Source: Iris pallida
Lineage: Eukaryota; Streptophyta; Magnoliopsida; Asparagales; Iridaceae
DNA: 64,000 bases
Direction: 5' to 3'
Assembly (NCBI GenBank): GCA_029216955.1
Contig: JANAVB010044018.1
Coordinates: 1,465,121 to 1,529,120 of the forward strand
The notes under the pieces are model-generated. The model saw only the letters and a list, made by a program, of their open reading frames with translations. It was not told the origin of the DNA and did not search any database. The position numbers and the translations under genes were made by a program. Shown in pieces: positions 11,901-23,164 of the stretch; position 1 is the first letter of the stretch; each line of letters starts with the position of its first letter.

Positions 11901-13346
11901 GTCGACCCCGCTTCAAAGGTAAAGCGAATTACCACCATTTTTATTCAGTTCTTCGTTTCCTCCAGTTTTGATCTTTAATCATTTTTCTTCCCTCCCGTAG
12001 GTGTCAGAAGAAGAGGAATCTCAAGTTGTCGAGGTCATGACTCAAGATGACGGAGGTTCCGATGGACCTGTCCCCGAAATTACATAATTTTATCAAGATG
12101 ACGCTGATCGAGTTGTACCACCCTCTGGGGTGGCTGGGACAGAAGAGCCAGCGAAATTTAACTTGGAGGTCGCAGGTGAGGAGACCACGTCAGCTGCGAG
12201 CGAGTTACAACCTCCATGCTCCTCCCCTGATAAGATAAGCCGAATTTTAACTTGCGAGGAGGCCCATCTGCTCTATCATCACATCCTTCGGGTTATGTCG
12301 ATTGATGGTTCCTCTGGACATATAGGTCCTGCCTCTCTAGTGCAGATGATGGACATTGTTGAGACAGGCTCTGCCGAAGGGGCATTGGCGGAGAGGAGTG
12401 TACCTCCTCCCCTTCCAATTCGTTTTGAGGGGCCTCCCGCTGTCTCGAGTTCGGAAAGTCAAGTGGTGGGACAGTCGGGGCAGGGGACAATGGTCCTTGC
12501 GTCTTCTTCTGCTCAGGTGGCTCCAAGATTCGACCTCTCTGCCCTGCCAAGTGTCCAGGCTCTTCGAGTGGCGGAAGAAGAGTTAGCCGCTATCTGCGCA
12601 TCATTTCGCTCGGAATTTGTCCCCTTGGTGGCAAGTTCTAGCGCACCTCCTTCGACGTTGTCGGTCACGCTTTCTTTGACCTCTACAGAGGTTCTGGAGG
12701 AAGCGTTACAAGACGTGGTTGACAGCTTTTATCGTCACTTGAAGAGGGGGTAGCGGCTACTGTGGAAAGAGGGACCTCTTTTGTCTTAGCCCGGCAATAC
12801 GCCCAGGGTCATTTTGATATCCTTAAGACTCTTTCCGGTGGGGCAGGGGTAGCCGTGCTTCTGGAGGCGAAATTGTTAGAGGCTGATCAGCTGGTGGACC
12901 AGCTTCAGGTGCTACAGCAGGCTGATCTGTCTGCTGCTATAGTTCAGGAGTGCGGTTTCCTCACAGCTGCTGTAGAGGAGGTAAGGGCTACTCGGGATAA
13001 GACCAGGCCGGCCATACTGAAGGATCTTCGCGATCTGTCTGATCGATATGATGAGTTGAGCCGCGAGAGTGAAGATGTTACGGCTCGAGAAGCGACTGCC
13101 TCCCGTGGGATCATTGACACGCGGGAGAAGATCCTTGAGCTTCAGAGGAAGTTAGCTTTTCTGGAGTCTGAGCTTGAGGCTGCCCGTACCGAAAGGGGGC
13201 TAATTATCCAGGAGGCTGACAGAGTGAATCGAGCTTCGACTGATCTGGAAATTGCCCTGAAGAAGTTGGAGGACGACTGGAAGGCACACTTGGACTTGGA
13301 TAATGCAGAGCGTTTATCCCAGGAAGCGGAGCGCCGAGCTAAATAG
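8958..13346 (+). pseudogene. Antisense PMD-like protein gene of element A (spliced, damaged)
   Basis: Exons inferred: 8958-9108, 9523-11918, 12001-13346, with GTAAGG...TTTCAG and GTAAAG...CCGTAG introns that keep frame. Exon 1 is a short Lys/Ala-rich tail starting MAPKKTVAAKK. Exon 2 holds the plant-mobile-domain-like region: RTGTFYTPVREMGLALHEM, LLAGFLMVWLRNYVVSG, then EPYLPSRFARQFGYNQL, which resembles the conserved RQFG block of PMD proteins. It continues with a basic/acidic region (RRKKKNRAE, DDEDEERDADD). Exon 3 ends in a long heptad-rich coiled coil (about 12760-13340). Damage: compensating frameshifts about 10105-10190, a frameshift about 10600, a stop at 12085-12087 and a frameshift about 12740. 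Homologous along its length to the gene in element C. PMD proteins act in the nucleus in Arabidopsis; the role here is unknown. Confidence 0.8.
9109..9522 (+). promoter_or_regulatory. Intron 1 of the element A PMD gene, rich in GCCGCAT motifs
   Basis: GTAAGG donor at 9109 and TTTTTTCAG acceptor ending 9522. It carries six exact GCCGCAT copies and several near copies (AGCTGCATG, GTCGCATA, AGCCATATG) in about 400 bases. The corresponding intron of D (62929-63301) also has six. An intron of this kind in the gene's own 5' part is a plausible autoregulatory site; that is inference. Confidence 0.75.
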
Positions 13347-14520
13347 CGGCTTGATCAGGGGACCACCTTGGTGAAGAACCGTCTCCTGGAACTATGTAAT
13401 GCCGAACCATAGACGACCTTTTTCTCCTTTTTATTTTCGTTCTTTTTCTTTCTTTAAATGGGACATTATCCCTAGAACATATAGTACTTTTTGCCTTCCA
13501 AATAAAAGAGCATGTTTTATTCCATCCTTTATTTGTACTGCCTGTTGTGCTTGTGGTGCTATGGTGGCGTTTGCCCCGAATGGGGGACTTATTCGTGGAC
13601 CTATTACCCTTGGTATACCTTGGTTTTAGGTATGGATAACAAGTTTGATTGGGGATACCTAGAACAGTTCTACGATAATATGGTCATGGACGTTCTGGGT
13701 ATCGGGAGAGAGAATGTCATGGAGCAGCTGGGCTCCCGGGGCATGATGAGGAATGATGGGCATGTACTAAGGAACTTAGCAAAGGACATTTGTGGGCCTA
13801 TTATCCTCGGCGTACCCTGACTTAGGATACGGATAATAGGATAAAAGGGAACCAACATACTTATTCAGAGGTAATAAGGACATGGCAAGTATGGGGGTTT
13901 TGTCGCGGAGTCTTCCTACTCAGAGGTAATGAGGACATGGCAGGAGTGAACTCAACGGAGGGTGTTTGTGGTCAGCAGAGGACATTTGTGGATCTATTAT
14001 CCTCGACGTACCCTGGTTCAGGATACAGATAATAAGACGAGAGAGAATCAACATACTTACTCAGAGGTAATGAGGACATGACAAGTATGAGGGTTTTACC
14101 GTGGAGTCTTCCTACTCAGAGGTAATGAGGACATGGCAGGGGTGGACCCAACAGAGGATATTTGTGGACCTATTATCCTTGGCGTACCCTGGGTTTTTTT
14201 GGTACAGATAATAAGTCGAGGGAGGACCGACACATTTACTCAGAGGTAATGAGGACATGGCAAATATGAGGGTTTCTTCGATGGAGCCTTCCCACTCAGA
14301 GGTAATGAGGACATGGCATGAGTGGGCTTCATGAAGGGGTACATAGAACGACTCAGAGGTAATGAGGACATGTAAGTTCTATGTAGAGGGGTGATTTGTT
14401 TTTGGCGGAAGTAAAACGACTCAGAAGTAACATCGACGTGGTCGTTTTGGAAATTTTGTAGATCCGTTACCCTTTTTGTGCACAGAAAGTACGGGTAGTG
14501 GATCATGAGGGAGGAGCTCT
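13347..14520. repeat. Hairpin array between convergent PMD and pol genes (element A)
   Basis: Non-coding spacer of about 180-bp higher-order repeats; the region before about 13590 is unique 3' UTR-like DNA. Each repeat contains inverted repeats, for example CCTATTATCC/GGATAATAGG (13797-13806, 13831-13840), CCCACTCA/TGAGTGGG (14291-14298, 14319-14326), ACATAGAAC/GTTCTATGT (14341-14349, 14376-14384) and AAAACGAC/GTCGTTTT (14413-14420, 14441-14448). The loops share TCAGAGGTAATGAGGACATG or a close variant, while the stems differ. The same design appears in D at 63800-64000 and in C at 28537-28572. Confidence 0.8.
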
Positions 14521-14579
14521 TTCAGAGAAATAAGTTCAGAGGTATGATCATACATGACTTACTACCTAAAAGAGTGACC

Positions 14580-14905
14580 GGAATGTGAGTTCAGAGGTAC
14601 CTGCGGGTACATAACTCGATAATCTGGGAGAGTTGGAATGTGAGTTCAGCGGTACCGGCGGGTACATGACTCGATAATCTTGAATTTGGAAATGTGAGTT
14701 CAGCGACACCAGCGGGTACATAACTCGATAATCTGGAGTGTTATGGATGAGAGTTCAGCGGTACCAGCGGGTACATGACTCAATAATCTGGAGTGTTGTG
14801 GATGTGAGTTCAGTGGCACCAGCGGGTACATAACTCAATAATCTAGAATTTTTGTGAATATGAGTTCGGCAGTACCAGCGGGTACATGACTCGATAATCT
14901 GGAAA
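14580..14905. repeat. Tandem repeat of about 60 bp, six copies, each a small hairpin
   Basis: Six copies of a unit with GTGAGTTCAGCGGTACC, a short spacer, GGGTACATGACTCGATAAT and CTGG. Within a unit GAGT pairs with ACTC and GTACC with GGTAC. Where GTACC is changed to GCACC, the pair becomes U-G on the minus strand, the element's sense strand. The array ends just before the pol stop at 14913. Confidence 0.8.
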
Positions 14906-14912
14906 GTGTCGT

Positions 14913-16412
14913 TTAGACATAATATTTCTTCAGGAACTTGCCGTTGATTGGCAGCATAAGCAAGTCTCCGTTTTGTTTTGCAAGGCGGTAAGCACCGTTG
15001 GAGAATACAGCCTCAATGATAAATGGATCTTCCCATTTTGGCTGGAACTTGCCGGCGGTTTTGTGAGTCATGACCATCGGCCTCCGAACTGCCAGGACGA
15101 GATCGCCCACTTGGAAAGTTCTGATTTTAACCTTCTTGTTGAAGGCTCCGGAGATGCGTGCTTGGTATAGCTCGATACGTTGCTGAGCCAGTAGGTATTT
15201 TTTATCTAAGGCCTCCAACTCTTGTAGTCGGCAACGGTAGTTATCGTCCGTCGTCAATTGGTAAGTAAGGGCGACACGGAGCGAGGGTATTTGGGTCTCT
15301 AATGGAAGAACTGCCTCACTCTCGTACACAAGAAAGAATGGTGTGTTCCCTGTGGCTGTTCGGACTGTGGTATGGTACGCCCATAAGCATTCACCAAGCT
15401 TTTCGTTCCAGTCGCGTTTGTTGGACGATACAAACTTCTTGAGAAGTTTGATGATTGTTTTGTTGAATGCTTCTGCCAATCCATTTGCTGCCAGATTGTA
15501 TGGTGTCGAAGCGACATTCTAAATTCGGTATTTGTCGCAGAATCGATAGAAGGCGTGGCTTGTAAGCTGCGGACCGTTATCGTGGATGATCCTTCAGGGC
15601 AGTCCAAAGCGATAGATGACGTGATGCTTGAGGAAGCTGATCACGTTTGAAGTTTTGACTTCTGCAAGTGGAACAGCTTCCGTCCATTTGGAGAAGTAAT
15701 CTGTGATTGCGAGTATGAAGCGATGTCCTCGGGAGGAAGGTGGAGTAATCGGACCGATGATATCCATTCCCCATGCTTCAAATGGCCAGGATGCCACCGT
15801 CGGATGTAAAAATTCGGATGGTTGGTGGATGAAGTCTGCGTGGACTTGGCAGGCTTTGCATGTTCTTGCATAGTCTATCGTATCTGCTACCATCGTGGGC
15901 CACTAGTAGCCCATTCGACAAAGACGGTCTTGTAATTTTGAGCCAGGCTGATGGGCCCCGCAGACACCGTCATGAGCTTCACGTACGGCTTCTTTGGCTT
16001 CTGCGTTCGACAGACATCGAAGTAATAATCCATCGTAGGATCGGCGATACAACATTTTTGTCTCTGTATCATAGAAAAATCTGAGAGAATGCCTTCTGAT
16101 AGAGGTGGCCTCTTTTGTGTTCTCGGGCAGGATGTAGTAAACTACGAAGTCAATGAATGGTTGTCTCCAGTCTGGGACTTCGTCGATCGTCTGAGCGGAA
16201 TAACTCACCACGAATTGAACATTGTTCTTGGGACAGACCAGTTCATGGCCTATCACATCCACCGATTGATGAGTATGATTTGGCACTGCTAGGGAAGCGG
16301 CAAGACCTGCCAAGGCAGCGGCTTCGATATTTCGGAGTCTGGGAACGTGCTCGATGAAGAACCCCTCGAACGATGAGATGATGTCGATCGCTATTTGGTG
16401 ATAGGGGATCAT
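14913..16412 (-). pseudogene. Element A integrase (pol C-terminus), with stops
   Basis: One frame with a few in-frame stops (near 15900 and 15520, and the TGA at about 15594). In order: the end of the second RNase H, an H2C2-type zinc domain (EAHDGVCGAHQ ... CKACQVHAD), then the DDE core with WGMDIIGPITP, HDNGPQLTS and a Glu in the LAEAFNKTIIKLL block, then the GKFQPKWEDPFII module that closes Tat integrases. It ends MLPINGKFLKKYYV and stop. No chromodomain follows, which fits Tat rather than chromoviruses. Integrase would insert the cDNA; this copy cannot be made intact. Confidence 0.92.
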
Positions 16413-17183
16413 GTCTTCATGGCGGACTTCGTATGAACCCCGGATCTAATTGACGATTAACTGCGAATCGTCGTATGCTTCAAGATATTCTACCCCCAGC
16501 TCTTTTGCAAGTTGGAGGCCAATGACCAAAGCATTGAACTCGGCCACATTGTTAGAGCAGGGTTCTGTGAGGGAGTAAGCACGATTGATCACCAATCCGG
16601 AAGGAGAAACCAGCACCACCCCGACTCCGACGACGATGTTGCCCTTAGGTCCGGTCCTTGAGGCGCCGTCGAAGAACATTCGCCATATATTATCGTGAGA
16701 GGTTGCATGCGAGTCGGTGACCTTATATGGGATTCCTTCATATATTCTGGACGACTCTGAGCCTGGGTGGGCCGCCAAAAAGTCTGCCATGGCTTGACCT
16801 TTAACAGCCTTTTGTGGGACGAAGATCATATGGTAGGGGGACAGTAATATTGCCCATGTAGCGAGGCGAGAGCTGAGTGCCCCTGGTTTCGTCATGAGGA
16901 CCCTGAGAGGGTTGACTCGTGAGATCACATGTATGGTTTCTCCTGTGATATAGTGCCGCGTCTTTTGAATGGAAAACACCAGGGCGAGGTATTCATTCTC
17001 CACGGCGGTGTATCGGTGCTCTGGCCCAATCATCATTCGGCTGAGGTAATATATAGCTTGTTCATGGCCTGCATCGTTATTTTGGGCCAGCAGAGCACCG
17101 AGGGAATGCTTCATTGCTCGTACATAGAGCAGGAATGGTTTTCCAGCAATCGGGGCCACCAGGACTGGAGGATTCGAAAAATA
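16413..17183 (-). pseudogene. Element A RNase H region: two RNase H domains
   Basis: Same frame as RT and integrase. The first RNase H is the usual gypsy connection-type domain (SLGALLAQNN, YYLSRMMIGPEHRYTAVENEYLALVF). The second starts at MFFDGASRTGPKG and continues GVGVVLVSPSG, CSNNVAEFNALVIGLQLAKELG and DSQLIVN. This is the archaeal-like RNase H that Tat-lineage elements carry in addition, and it supports the lineage call. Stops at 17184-17186 and about 16443-16445 bound the open part; the second replaces a codon in the conserved QIRG motif after the Asp. Confidence 0.9.
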
Positions 17184-18557
17184 TTAGTTGATTCTATCGA
17201 AGGCACGCTGACATTCTTCGTCCCATACGAATGAGATGCCCTTCTTCATGAGATGGGTGAATGGCTGACATCGCCCGGAGAGGTTAGAAATGAACCTCCT
17301 GATGTAAGCTAGCCTCCCTTGAAGGCCTCGGAGTTCGCGGAGATTTTTTGGGGAACCCATCTCCATAATTGCCTTCGTCTTCTCAGGGTCTACGTGGATA
17401 CCCTGGGCGGTGATGATGAAACCAAAGAACTTTCCACTGGATACGCCCAAGAAAGATTTTGTGGGATTCATCTTCAGGTTGTGTGCTCGCATCAGGTCGA
17501 ATACCATCCTCAGATCCTGGAGATGGTCTCCCTTACAGCGACTCTTGACGACGATATCATCGACATAGCACTCCACAGTCTTGCGCAAATGATCCCTGAA
17601 GATGATACTCATAGCTCTTTGATAGGTGGCGCCAGCATTCTTTAAACCGAAAGGCATGACTGTGTAGCAGTATGTGCCAATCGGTGTTCGAAATGATGTA
17701 TGCTTTTCGTCGTCAGGAGACATCTTGATTTGGTTGTACCTCGAGAAACCATCCATAAATGACATGCGTTCGAAGCCGCATGTATTGTCGATCATGATGT
17801 CTATGATAGGGAGGGGGAATTCATCTTTGGGACATGCCTCGTTTAGATTGTGGAAGTCGATGCAGATTCAAATCTTCCCGTTCTTCTTGAGGACCGGTAC
17901 TATGTTGGCGACCCAGTCCGGATGTTGCTCCTCGCGTATGAAGCCACTGGATATCAGTTTGTTGACTTCGGCTTCGATCGCATCCATGATGCCCGGGCGG
18001 AAGCGTCGCTGTTGTTGTTTGACTGGCTTTACATCTGGCCGAATGTTGAGTTTGTGAAGAGCAATATCTGGATTTAACCCTGGCATGTCTTCATAGCTCC
18101 AGGCGAACACATCAATGTATTCTTTGACGAGTTCCAGTAGCGATTTTTGCTCTTCGTCTGTCAGGCTTTTGCTAACGAAGATTGGTTTTGGAGAAGAGTC
18201 GCTGCCTAGATCTACTTGTATGACCTCATCTTCAGTAGGAGGCTCTCTCTGTTCGAACCGCTTTTCCCATTGTGTATCCAGCTGTTGGGCCCACGGCTCT
18301 AATTTAAGGATTTCAGGAATGTCTTCATCTTCTTCGTAAGCGTCGGTGAATGCCATGTTGACTGACAGGACTTATCTGAATACGTCTCCGATGCTGGTGT
18401 CTGAATCAGAAGTTGGTGACCCGGTGGAATGTGAATGCCAGTCGCATTCCTCATCTGAACTTTCAGGGGTCGTTGTGGGCGTAACATACCCTAATCCATA
18501 TCTGGTCTTGCTGTAGTAGTCCCGTGGTTTGCCAGCCGGGACTGGTGGCTAAGGTAA
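17184..18557 (-). pseudogene. Element A reverse transcriptase, with stops
   Basis: RT of Ty3/Gypsy type. The N-terminal part (18356-17868) has WSYEDMPGLNPDIALHKLNI, then FRPGIMDAIEAEVNKLISSGFIRE and WVANIVPVLKKNGKI. The core (17795-17184) has FMDGFSRYNQIKMSPDDEKH, MPFGLKNAGATYQRAM and the catalytic YVDD at about 17565-17555, then GFIITAQGIHVDPEK. A TGA at 17865-17867 replaces the Arg of the expected IRICIDF block, a C-to-T type change. Other stops lie in the PR-RT linker (about 18370, 18540, 18555). The linker includes the KTRYGLGYVTPT motif that in element C is followed by a stop. Confidence 0.93.
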
Positions 18558-20168
18558 TCATCGCCCAGTGCCGTAGTTCAAGCCTGGCATAGTCTCCAGA
18601 TAATACCTTTGTTTTTGTATGAGGTATTTGGATTGGGGGCTATAAAGATACAGAGGCAGTCTTCCGGCATCTGATTCAAGATCGACCTTCTCTATGGTGA
18701 AGGGTTGTGGGTCGTCCTTCCGGCTGAAGATGACTGGATGGTCCCCACCCTCGATTATGCGGTAAGCGTCTTCCACTGGAGTAAGCTGGTTTACGGTGTA
18801 CACATTTGTCACCTGTGTGTGTAGGTGAGTGCCTATACCATGTTCCATAGCGTACATTGTACAAAGCTTATTAAGCTCGAGGCAGTTCAAAGATAGCCCT
18901 TTATTGATGAAATAAGGTATCTTTTTTAGCGAGATTACATCATCTGCGGAGGGAACATCAGTGTGGGCAGCCACATACTTGGCTAGCTCCGGTTCTTCTT
19001 CGGCTACCCCCTGTATAAATGAAGACTGAGAGGATGACCTGGGCAGCTTGATCGTCAGGGGTTCTGCTGGTGGAGCAGAACGTGGAGTCGTTGGCAAACT
19101 AGCGACCCCTAGTTTGGTACTCGATGCTGGGCGGGGAGTTATTGGTTCGCTAGAAGCCCCAGACCTTGCGTCGGGGTGACGATTCTTCTTGGGAAGGCGT
19201 ATCGTCATTGACTTGTCGGAGGGGTTGTGCTTCTCCCTTTGTGGTTGGCCGACTCTAGGCAGCCTGATTGTCAGTGGCTCCGTTGTGGGTCTGGCCGCTT
19301 GGCCGAACCTTGGAAGCCAGATTATCATTTGCTCTTCTTGTGCCGAGAGGCTGATTGCATCCTTACGCAGAGTGGCTGTAAGGGGCACGAACTTGCCAGG
19401 TTTGCGAGCTTGGAGGTGGATCGTCAGAGGTTCTTCTGATCCTGCGGCTGTCTCGGTATGAGCTTGCACATCTCCTCCATCAAGGTGCCTCTTCGACTTT
19501 TCATATAGACAGGAGTCTGAGTAGTAGGATTCAACCCCTTTGAAGGGATCGATGTCGACAAATTCTGTCCTCACGAAGCCGTGTTTGTCGACATACTTGA
19601 AGCACTGGTTCAGCGTAGAAGGCACGATCATGTAATCATGTATCCAAGGGCGCCCCAAGAGGATGTTGTAGGAAGTGTCTGCGTCTATGATGTAACAGGT
19701 TACTTCTGAGTGAAGATCGCCAATTTGGTACTTCAAGCGAATCTTTCCAATCGGGTAGCTCCTGCCCGAATTGAAACCGCTGATGGCGGTGCTTGTTGGC
19801 ATCAGGCGATGCATAGGAATACGGAGATGATGTAACAGACCCTTCGGGATGATGCTTATGGAAGAACCAAGATCAATGTGCATCCGATCCACCTTTACGT
19901 CGCCGATGTATCCAGTGTAATAAAACGGGCGATCGTGTAGGTTGGTTTTGATGAGAATATCCTGCGAAGTGAAGACAATATTGGGCATCGCTCCCGTACA
20001 AGCCCTGTCTTGGAGATCTGCAGGCGGGCTCTCTCCCGTGAGGTTGACCTGAGCCAGATAGGCGTCGGTATTCTGGAGTGCATCGCTCAAAGTCGTGCGA
20101 ATATCCTTTGAGAGTCTCAGGAGCTCGCATAATGATAATTTGGCCGGTGTGTTGGCCAATTGCGCCAA
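18558..20168 (-). pseudogene. Element A protease region, open for 536 residues
   Basis: Retropepsin-type aspartic protease embedded in a long Pro/Thr/Arg-rich stretch. The catalytic block is HIDLGSSISIIP, with Asp at residue 99 (codon about 19874-19872); the usual Thr/Ser of DTG/DSG is Leu here. The second block is YNILLGRPWIHD. About 250 residues of low-complexity repeats (variants of EPLTIRLPR) separate the protease from the RT linker. Element C has the same order with its own repeat (TLIIPVSGR). Confidence 0.88.
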
Positions 20169-22149
20169 GATGTCAAAGTTGTAGGGCCGCTCCAGCCCCT
20201 ACGGTGCCTCTTTTCGGAGGGATTTGTCAAAGCGAGTCTCCTTCGGCCTAGGCTTGTCGGTCGTCGGAGGCTGAGAAGGTCCTGGAGCGTCAGCAGTAGC
20301 TGGCTGATGATCTTCAGCCGAGTTATCAGTCGTAGGTTAGAATTGTGCCCCAGACCGAGTGACGACAGCTGTGGCTTCTTCGACATCTACCGAGATTGTA
20401 CGGCAGGACCTGACTTTTCTATTCTTCTTCTTGCGAATGGAAGGTGGTGTGGATTGAGTCACCTCGAGTACCAGGTCCGGATGGACCCACATGACCTCCC
20501 TCCGTGATGTGGTGAGGGGCACTAGACCAGCATCCTGATCCCGGGGAGGTGGAAGATTAGCAATTTCTATTGTTGCCAGAGGGATGGGTACCACACCGTC
20601 TTGAGTTTCTGTTGGAGGGAAGCTGCCAAATTGTACTGACACTATATTGGCTGCCACGGTTGCCTCTTCGAAATCAATGGCCAGAGCGTTCAAATCGATG
20701 AGATGTTGGATGTACCGTTTTAGTTGGTAGCAGTCGTGTGTAGCATGGTGGACATAGCGGTGGTAACGACAGTACTTTGGGCTCTCCATTTCTGCCGGCC
20801 GAGGTTCCTATCTTGGCGGAGGGAGCTGAATTCTGTCTCCTTGTATGAGCATGTCCAAGATGGGCTTGATGTGTCCGTCTTCGAAGGAGTAGGTCATTTG
20901 CGGCCATTATTTGTCTGCCAGTTTTGACTCAGGTTTCTGTGCTGTGTCGGCCACCATAGCCTGCTTGCCCTTGTTGTCCTGATTGTTGGTTGAGCTACCC
21001 CCATTGTTATTGTTGGCATTAGAATGCCTGCCCTTGTCCTCTCCCTCTGAGATGTACAATCCCAGTTGGCGAGCTTTCTTCAATCATTCTTCGGCGCTAG
21101 TGGCACTGATAATAAACGTCTTCCAGTCCTTGAATTGACTTTCACCCATCCAGAGGCTGATTGTTGGAAGGAGTCCCTTTTGGCAAATTTTAATTAAGAA
21201 GGAATCCGGATTACCGGACGGCAATTTCATGGCGGTTTGGTAAAATCGCTCGATGTAGTTTCTTGTCAGTTCTTTCTCCCCTTGAACGACGTCCATGAGG
21301 GTGGACATTGTGATGTCCTGTCCTACTTCGTAGAATCTCTCCAAGAACATGCGCTTGAAGCTGGCGAAGGAGTGGATGCAGTTGTCTGGCAGGTTGCGGT
21401 ACCAGTCGAAGGCGACCCCTTCCAATGCCCCAATAAATAATCGTGTAAGGATGGCATCGTCATAGGGCAGATGGACGGTGGTGACCTCGAAGTAAGTGAT
21501 GTACCGACTTGTGGAGGTCTTTCTATCATATGGATTGATGTGGAATGGTTTATACTTTGGTGGGAAGGGAACATCTCTCCACGCAGCGGGATATGGTTGT
21601 CGTATCCTGAGGTCTTGGCAGTTTCTCGGGCGTGGAACATGGCCCGGAGCTCCTGGACCTCTCTTCTTGCCTCCCTGGCTTCGTCTGCAGCGGTAGGAGC
21701 CGACATCTCAGGAGGAATATTGCCCGGGTTTGGTGCCGCTGAGTTTGAGTCTGTATTGACCCCGGGGCCCAAGTTTGTTTGTCCAGGTGTCCCCCCTTGC
21801 AGAGTAGGGAGGGCTGCTTTGATCTCGTCTACAGATTTGACCAAAGTGCGCAGTATGGCCTCCAGAGTGTCGATGCGTTGGCGATCACTGGGACCGTCCT
21901 GTTTATCATTTGTCATGAATACCGTTCGGACATGAGTAGAAGTAGAAGGGACGGTAGAAAACGTACACTCCGAATCATACCCCTCTAATGAGAAGTCATT
22001 TGGGTATGTGGGAATGTCTTCCTCTGGTTCGGACTCAGAAGGAACATTACCCCCAGCTTCCGAGTTCGCCTCGTCTTGAGAATTATGGACGCCTTTGGGG
22101 ACGTCGAGATTTGCTGCATCTGATGGGAGGGTTGTTTCCCCCAGCTCGT
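20169..22149 (-). pseudogene. Element A gag, capsid and zinc-knuckle part
   Basis: The 3' part of gag, continuing from 35268-36712 across the inserted element C. Reading down: an acidic Ser/Pro-rich linker (22149 to about 21560); a frameshift near 21540; the retrotransposon gag (capsid) domain, with FDWYRNLPDNCIHSFASFKRMFLERFY and YIERFYQTAMKLP (about 21425-21084); and a zinc-knuckle-like CRYHRYVHHATHDCYQLK at about 20777-20727. In-frame stops occur between the pieces. Everything from 21425 to 14913 is in a single frame, so gag-pro-pol was one polyprotein. Confidence 0.88.
22145..22149. repeat. Target-site duplication of element C (CTCGT)
   Basis: CTCGT just before the LTR start at 22150 is repeated at 35263-35267 just after the LTR end. 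It shows that C jumped into the gag gene of A, and that A is older. Confidence 0.93.
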
Positions 22150-23111
22150 TGTTTTTCATAAAGAAATTCTCTTTATTTGTTGTATTTCTGGGAAAATTAC
22201 AACTGTAGGAATCCGATCTAGAAGACGATCGTTTTATTCCTTGGACTATGCGAAGAAGAAAAGCTCTCAAAATTTTGACAGTAGATATCAATGTATCTGT
22301 ACAATGAATGAGAAAAAGAACTCTATTTATAGAGTCAAGAATAATAATTAAAAAGATAACTATCTTCACAGCCTGTACTTAGTTGAAAATCACGTAGGAT
22401 TTAACATACGCAAGGCTGTGAGCAGTTACTGGACGTGGCCTGTAACTGTTGGACACATGGCAATCATGCATAAGTCGTGTGCAAGTTACAGGACACGCAG
22501 ACGAGAGATCAGTGGCATGGCTGCCACGTACTCCAATTTGATGAAATCCACGCAGACTTGTTGAAGACGAAATCCACGCGAACTCGGTGTAGAAAGCTTC
22601 AGAATCCACGCAAACTTGGGGCAGGAAGCTTCAGGATCCACGCAGACTTCGAGGCAAAGAACTTCAAAATCCACGCAAACTTGAGGAAGAAAACTTCAGA
22701 ATCCACGCAAACTTGAGATGAAGATCACAAATACACGCAGACTTGAGATAGAACTGCCAGCTGTCTTGATTCGGCGTGTCTCGACTGACACAAAATCTCT
22801 GACAGTGATTGCTTTGTCAGTCGCATTAAATGACAAGAAACCCTTTTGGTATGCCAACTCGACAAAGGCTGAGTCTTGCTGAAGAAGATTTCGAAAATCA
22901 CGCAATAGACGGCGATGATCTCTCGAAGTCTGTGCATACGTGGCATACGAAGAGACATTCTTCGACTGTTGTGCTGTCAGTCATAATTACTCTCTGACAA
23001 ATGATGAGCTGTCTCCCCAGCGTGATTTGTTTATATTATCTGGATCAACTGAGCGTGACTTTTGACTCTGTCTTGATCAACTCAGCGTGACTTTCATTTT
23101 TGAGGCCTACA
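22150..23111 (-). repeat. 3' LTR of element C, U3 rich in CACGC/GCGTG
   Basis: Starts TGTTTTTCATAAAG and ends GAGGCCTACA on the plus strand. Minus-strand TATA (TATAAATAG) at 22331-22323. Upstream of it on the sense strand (22380-23100) I count nine CACGC words, several as CACGCAGACTT or CACGCAAACTT, and four GCGTG words including AGCGTGACTTT twice. The peptides at 22379-22905 are by-products of these repeats. Confidence 0.93.
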
Positions 23112-23164
23112 AAACTCCCTTCAAAGTTTTCGAAAAATGATAAATTATTTCGAAATACTTTGAA
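23112..23164 (-). promoter_or_regulatory. Polypurine tract and overlapping hairpin of element C
   Basis: Minus-strand CTTTGAAGGGAGTTT precedes the LTR start TGTAGGCCTC. The inverted repeat spans 23120-23164: outer arms TTCAAAGT/ACTTTGAA as in A and D, inner arms CGAAA/TTTCG where A and D have CAATTT/AAATTG. Both sides of the inner stem have changed while pairing is kept. Confidence 0.8.

Noticed and set aside
8958..13346. A host PMD gene (MAIN/MAIL1 type) captured or sitting between elements
   Set aside because: It lies inside the TSD-bounded element A, and a homologous gene occupies the same position in the independent element C, with D carrying a short version, so it belongs to the retrotransposons.
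14580..14905. Regularly spaced repeats that might suggest a CRISPR-like array
   Set aside because: Plant retrotransposon context, repeats are contiguous 60-bp tandem units without unique spacers, and no cas genes exist.
22379..22958. Minus-strand frames reading MDSEAFYTEFAWIS and similar, repeated at 34530-35056
   Set aside because: They are LTR U3 sequence of element C full of the CACGC repeat; no evidence of translation.
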